Source: Phytoactinopolyspora mesophila
GTDB taxonomy: Bacteria > Actinomycetota > Actinomycetes > Jiangellales > Jiangellaceae
Length of the DNA: 64,000 nucleotides
Reading direction: 5' to 3'
NCBI RefSeq assembly: GCF_010122465.1
Contig: NZ_WLZY01000012.1
Span: forward strand, 92,836-156,835
This document shows, piece by piece, positions 60,265-64,000 of the stretch (positions are counted from its first letter, which is position 1; each line of letters starts with the position of its first letter). Both the position numbers and the translations under genes were made by a program. The notes under the pieces were generated by a model that was not told the DNA's origin, made no database searches, and saw only the letters and a program-made list of their open reading frames with translations.

Positions 60265-61660
60265 CGGCACCGTTTTGCTTGACCGCCTCCGAGTGTTGCG
60301 CTCGGTGAGGGCAAAGACAACCTTGATCGCCATGGGTGTTGTGGCCGTGGTGCTAGTGGTGGCGGTCGCTTTGCTGGCTGCCACCGTCCAGCGGTCGCTC
60401 ACCGACCAGCTGCAGGCGCGCGGCCAGGCCCAGGTTGACCACATCGTGGGCCAGCTCGAGGAGGGGATGCCGCCGCGACAGGCGCTGGACGACGCGATCC
60501 GCGCCGACGAAGCCGCTGGAGAACGTGGAGAGGTGCCGACCTATGTTGCGATCTTGGACCAAGAAGGGCACCCCATCTTCGGCAGCGGCTTCTTCACCAT
60601 GCCCGGCGTCGGGGAAGATGGCGGCGGCGTAGCAGTCACGGGCGGGTTGGGTGACTCCACGATCGAAGTCCTGGCCGAAGGCACGAACCTCACCGTCGCG
60701 CAGCGCTCGATCGAGATCGATGGCGAACTCCTCTATGTGGTGGCCGCCAGCCCACTAGCCGAGGTCGTCCGCAGTGTCGAGGCGATCATCCGGGTGTCGA
60801 CGCTCGGCGCACCATTGATGGTGCTGCTGGTCGGAGTGGTGACCTGGACGGCGACCGGCCGAACGCTGCATCCGATCGAGCGCATCCGCACCGAGGTCGA
60901 GGAACTCTCGTCGCAGACCCTCGACCGACGAGTCCCGGTCCCCAGCAGCGGCGACGAGGTGGCACGGCTCGCCGAGACCATGAACGGGATGCTGGCCAGA
61001 CTCGACGCAGCGTCCGTCCGCCAGCAGGAGTTCATCTCCGACGCCTCGCACGAGCTTCGAAGCCCAGTCGCTTCAATCCGCTTCGAGCTGGAGGTGGCAC
61101 TCGCCCACCCAGCCGCCAAGGATTGGCAGGACAGCGCTGCGACCGTTCTCAGGGAGACCGGCCGCATCGAGCGCATCGTCGACGACCTACTCCTCCTTGC
61201 CCGCCTCGACGAAGGCGCGGCACCAGCAGCTACGTCAGTCGATATCAGCAGTCTCGCGCGCGACGCCACCGCACACATCCACGCTGTCGGCATCGAGGTT
61301 CACATCGCTGACGGGCTGCTCGTGACCGGCCAAGACTCCGAACTCGCCAGCGTGCTCCGCAACCTGGTCGACAACGCCGCACGGCACGCGACCTCACTAC
61401 TCGCCGTCACCGCCACCGCTCACGACGGAACCGTGGTCATCACCGTCGACGACGACGGACCCGGTATCCCGCTCATTGATCGTGAACGGGTGTTCCAGCG
61501 GTTCACCAGGCTCGAGCAGTCGCGCAGCCGAAAAAGTGGCGGCGTAGGCCTAGGGCTGTCGGTCGTCGACCGCGTCGTCCGACGTCACAACGGATCCGTG
61601 GTGGCATCCGGCAGCCCATTAGGCGGCGCCAGATTCGAGGTCACCCTACCTGCTGCGTAG
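60248..61660 (+). CDS. Sensor histidine kinase (OmpR class)
   Basis: The 470-residue protein has two membrane helices bracketing an extracellular domain of about 130 residues. A HAMP domain (RIRTEVEELSSQTLDRRVPV), HisKA with FISDASHELRSPVASI and the ATPase domain (LRNLVDNAARHATS, VDDDGPGIPLIDRERVFQRF, GVGLGLSVVDRVV) follow. The ATG at 60248 is used. It probably senses envelope stress or an antimicrobial handled by the divergent MacB-like exporter. Confidence 0.94.
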   Translation: MPTRPSGTVLLDRLRVLRSVRAKTTLIAMGVVAVVLVVAVALLAATVQRSLTDQLQARGQAQVDHIVGQLEEGMPPRQALDDAIRADEAAGERGEVPTYVAILDQEGHPIFGSGFFTMPGVGEDGGGVAVTGGLGDSTIEVLAEGTNLTVAQRSIEIDGELLYVVAASPLAEVVRSVEAIIRVSTLGAPLMVLLVGVVTWTATGRTLHPIERIRTEVEELSSQTLDRRVPVPSSGDEVARLAETMNGMLARLDAASVRQQEFISDASHELRSPVASIRFELEVALAHPAAKDWQDSAATVLRETGRIERIVDDLLLLARLDEGAAPAATSVDISSLARDATAHIHAVGIEVHIADGLLVTGQDSELASVLRNLVDNAARHATSLLAVTATAHDGTVVITVDDDGPGIPLIDRERVFQRFTRLEQSRSRKSGGVGLGLSVVDRVVRRHNGSVVASGSPLGGARFEVTLPAA

Positions 61661-61688
61661 TCTCAGTAGCGCCCGGCAGTCGCAACCA

Positions 61689-62636
61689 GGTGGATTTGAT
61701 ACGAGGAAGGCGGCTCGGGGGTGGCTGGAGCGGGAGCGCGCTGCGCTCGCATCTGGGGTAGATCCGAGAGCTGGCCGTTCCCGTGTGCGTGATCTCCTAC
61801 CGGCCTGGCTGGAGGTTCGTTGGGCGACTGTAGCGGCTAAGACGTACCGCGCTGATGCTGCTCTCCCCCGGCTAATACCCACGGGGCTCCTGGCACTGCC
61901 TGTTAGCCGTGTGACGGCGCGGGAGGTCGGGCGAGCGTACGTCGTGTTGTTGGACAACGGCTACGCCCACGTGTCCGTTCAGCGATTCCGGGCATCGCTG
62001 TCGGCGTTCTTCTCGTGGTGTGTGACCGAAAGGATGATCATGCAGAATCCGGTCCTTGGCACGACGGTGCCGAAGTCCTCCGCTGCCGCACACGGGATGC
62101 ATCCGTTCAATGAAGACGAGTTGGAGGCGGTCTATGTGGATGCGGTGAGCGTTGACCCGTGGCTGGCTGACGTCATGCTCGTCCTCGGTTGGACGGGGGT
62201 CCGTTGGTCGGAGCTGAAAGCGCTCCAGCCGACCGATTTCGTGGAAGAGCCGCACCCGGCCTTGCTGGTACGCCGTGCTCAGCCTGACGGCGTCGACGTG
62301 AAGGCCACCAAGTCGCGTCGTGCAAGGCGAGTGCCGGTGGCGGACCGCGTGTTGCCAATCGTCCGTGAGCGGGCCAGCAACGGGATGCCGTGGCTCTTCA
62401 CCACCGAGGGCGGGCACCAGCTCGACGGCTCGAATTTTCGCCGCTCGTTGTGGTTGAAGGTCAACCGGGGACGCCGTATCCATGATCTTCGGCACACTGC
62501 GGCCTGCCTCTGGCAAATGAGCGGAATTGCATCTGATGCATCATTCGGCAGTTTGTGTGAATGTGGCCGACCTGGCGTGCGAGGCCAGAGGGTCATCGGT
62601 GGGGATGGCTTGATGGTGTGGCGACACGCGTCGTGA
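61689..62636 (+). pseudogene. Tyrosine integrase remnant, broken at both ends
   Basis: Integrase homology begins without a start codon (GGFDTRKAARGWLERERAAL) just after the kinase stop. It runs through a SAM-like core-binding domain (LLPAWLEVRWATVAAKTYRA) and the catalytic arginine (GWTGVRWSELKAL), lysine region (KATKSRRARRVPV) and HDLRHTAACLW. It then departs into unrelated sequence (SDASFGSLCECG), so the second histidine and the nucleophilic tyrosine are missing. The loss points to a second insertion: an intact recombinase gene follows at 62744. Confidence 0.82.
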
Positions 62637-62655
62637 GCTGGGTGTTCATACACGC

Positions 62656-62720
62656 TGTTGCTTTGGATGTAACTATGTGTCATTCATTTCTGTTGCATTG
62701 AGTGTCGATTTGTTGCATTC
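62656..62720. repeat. Three TGTTGC-type repeats before the recombinase gene
   Basis: TGTTGCTTTG (62656-62665), TGTTGCATTG (62691-62700) and TGTTGCATTC (62711-62720) lie in a locally AT-rich stretch just beyond the broken integrase and before the intact one. They may be recombinase binding sites or the element's left boundary. Confidence 0.5.
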
Positions 62721-62743
62721 GGTGCCGCCTGGGAGGGTTGTGG

Positions 62744-63832
62744 ATGACGGTGATGCGCACGGCGGGGTCGGCTGCGTTGGTGCTGGTGGACGGTGCGACG
62801 CCGCTGCGGGTCGAGCCGGCGTTGTTCGATTCGATGCTGGCGGGGTGGCGGCTGCAGCAGTCCAGCCGTCGGCTGAGCGGGCCGCTGATCGATGGCCGGG
62901 AACGGCTCGTGCGCCGGTTCGCCGAGTTCACTGGTGCGTGGCCGTGGCAGTGGACGCCTGTGCAGGCGGAGACGTGGATCGCCTCGGGTGGGTGGGCGCA
63001 CTCGACGGTGCGGTCGTATCAGGGCGCGCTGGGCATGTTCCTGGGATATGTGTGTGATCCGCGGTATGGCTGGATCGCCGAGTGCGAGCAGCAGGTCGGG
63101 GCCCGTCCGGTGCAGGTGTGTCACGAGGACAACACCGTGTCGCACGTGGCCGATCACGAGGGCCGTGCGGAGCGTCGCCCGCTGACCCGTGCTGAGCTGC
63201 AGGCGTTCTTCGATGCCGCCGACGACCGGGTGGAGCAGGCGGCAGGTGCGCGGCGCAAGGGGTGGCTGGCGACGTTTCGGGACGCGACGTTGTTCAAGGT
63301 CGTCTACGGGTGGGGACTGCGTCGCAGGGAGACGGCGATGCTGGACGTGGCCGATTTCACGGTCAACCCGGCGGCGCCGGAGCTGGGCCGGTTCGGTGTG
63401 GTGCATGTGCGCTACGGCAAGGCGATGAAGGGCAGCCCGCCGCGGCGGCGCGCGGTGGCCACGCTGATGCCGTGGGCGGGCGAGGCGTTGGAGCAGTACC
63501 TGGAACAGGTCCGGCCTCGGTACGGGTGTGAGCGGCATCCGGCGGTGTGGCTGACCGAGCGTGACGGGAGGATCTCCACACGGCAGATCGATGACCGCTT
63601 CGCCCAGTTCCGACGTCTGGCCGACCTTCCGGATGATCTTTCCGTTCATTCGCTGCGTCATTCGTACGTCTCACACCTGATCGAGGACGGGGTCGACCCG
63701 CTGTTCGTGCAACAGCAGGTGGGACATTCGTGGGCGTCGACGACCGCGACATACACCACGGTCGGCACCGACGCGCGTAACCGGATGCTCAAGCAGGCGC
63801 TGGCTCGTGTCTATGAGACAGATCGGGGATGA
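62744..63832 (+). CDS. Tyrosine recombinase (site-specific integrase), complete
   Basis: The 362-residue protein has an N-terminal core-binding domain (WTPVQAETWIASGGWAHSTV) and the full catalytic set: GLRRRETAML (Arg), YGKAMKGSPP (Lys), HSLRHSYVSHL (His-x-x-Arg), VGHSWASTTATYTTV (His and nucleophile Tyr). The ATG at 62744 has a GGGAGG site 7 nt upstream, preferable to the GTG at 62702. It overlaps the small HTH gene at its end. Such recombinase-HTH pairs are mobile units in actinobacteria. Confidence 0.9.
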   Translation: MTVMRTAGSAALVLVDGATPLRVEPALFDSMLAGWRLQQSSRRLSGPLIDGRERLVRRFAEFTGAWPWQWTPVQAETWIASGGWAHSTVRSYQGALGMFLGYVCDPRYGWIAECEQQVGARPVQVCHEDNTVSHVADHEGRAERRPLTRAELQAFFDAADDRVEQAAGARRKGWLATFRDATLFKVVYGWGLRRRETAMLDVADFTVNPAAPELGRFGVVHVRYGKAMKGSPPRRRAVATLMPWAGEALEQYLEQVRPRYGCERHPAVWLTERDGRISTRQIDDRFAQFRRLADLPDDLSVHSLRHSYVSHLIEDGVDPLFVQQQVGHSWASTTATYTTVGTDARNRMLKQALARVYETDRG

Positions 63833-64000
63833 TGCCCAGCATGGCGAACAAGACCGGGTATGTGTGGCATCTACGCAGGGAGATGGCCGATCGTGGCATG
63901 TTCCAAACGACTGACCTGATCGCCCCGCTGGCCGAACGGGGTGCGAAGTTGTCCAGGGAGCAGGTCTACCGGCTGGTGACGGGCACCCCGGAGAGACTCA
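63829..64000 (+). CDS. Small HTH protein paired with the recombinase, 3' end outside window
   Basis: The frame begins at ATG 63829 in a 4-bp overlap with the recombinase stop (further ATGs at 63832 and 63841) and is open to the window end. The visible part reads YVWHLRREMADRGMFQTTDL and AERGAKLSREQVYRLVTG, a Cro/XRE-like helix-turn-helix. Such proteins usually accompany this recombinase group, probably as an excision or regulatory factor. Confidence 0.8.
   Translation, partial: MMPSMANKTGYVWHLRREMADRGMFQTTDLIAPLAERGAKLSREQVYRLVTGTPERL

Noticed and set aside
61661..62743. A tRNA gene as attachment site next to the integrases
   Set aside because: No cloverleaf-like sequence with a T-loop was found around the integrase boundaries.

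Overview
The window comes from a high-GC Gram-positive actinobacterium. The evidence is uniformly G/C-rich third codon positions, frequent GTG/TTG starts, ATGA/GTGA gene overlaps, a DUF222-HNH ('13E12-like') gene, SigJ-type and SigE-type ECF sigma factors, an MMPL transporter, and CUT1 sugar ABC loci that carry no ATPase gene. A soil- or plant-associated lineage such as Jiangellales or Kribbella-like bacteria would fit, but the genus cannot be fixed from sequence reading alone.

Positions 1-44,330 are dominated by carbohydrate use. A GH84 enzyme (978-2294) is divergent from an MBL-fold hydrolase. Locus A runs on the minus strand from 17030 down to 4420: YihT/LacD-like aldolase, Asp/Glu-racemase-like protein, CUT1 ABC transporter, GH2, GH1, GH31-like hydrolase and an FAD-dependent oxidoreductase. 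Locus B runs on the plus strand from 17386 to 26171: LacI regulator, GH42 beta-galactosidase, CUT1 ABC transporter and GH95 alpha-L-fucosidase. Locus C spans 37454-44328: a LacI regulator divergent from a CUT1 ABC transporter and GH3. No hydrolase has a visible signal peptide, so oligosaccharides are probably imported by lipoprotein-dependent transporters and cut inside the cell. All three transporters must borrow an ATPase encoded elsewhere (MsiK type). Palindromic LacI-type operators lie in loci B and C. A different repeated motif marks the two promoter regions of locus A.

Between loci B and C lie small stress and housekeeping modules: a flavin trio (LLM monooxygenase, MarR, FMN reductase), an orphan squalene-cyclase-like protein, an ArsR-SRPBCC-NTF2 operon, an FAD/BBE oxidoreductase beside a SigJ-like sigma factor that has lost most of its region 4, an SMP-30 protein, a VapBC toxin-antitoxin pair, and an ECF sigma/anti-sigma-like pair.

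Positions 44,480-61,660 hold membrane transport and signalling: a DUF998 protein; an ABC-2 exporter with lipoprotein and its NarL-type two-component system, which share a palindromic operator; a small membrane protein, a GAP protein and an MMPL transporter; a second NarL-type two-component system; and a MacB-like exporter (permease, ATPase, HlyD-type adaptor with peptidoglycan-binding domain, CMR-motif lipoprotein) divergent from an OmpR-type two-component system.

The right end (61,690-64,000) is mobile DNA: a tyrosine integrase broken at both ends, followed by an intact tyrosine recombinase and the start of its small HTH partner. A 164-bp MITE-like element with 24-bp inverted repeats lies at 4260-4423 and supplies the stop codon of the FAD oxidoreductase. 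No rRNA, tRNA or CRISPR array was recognised.
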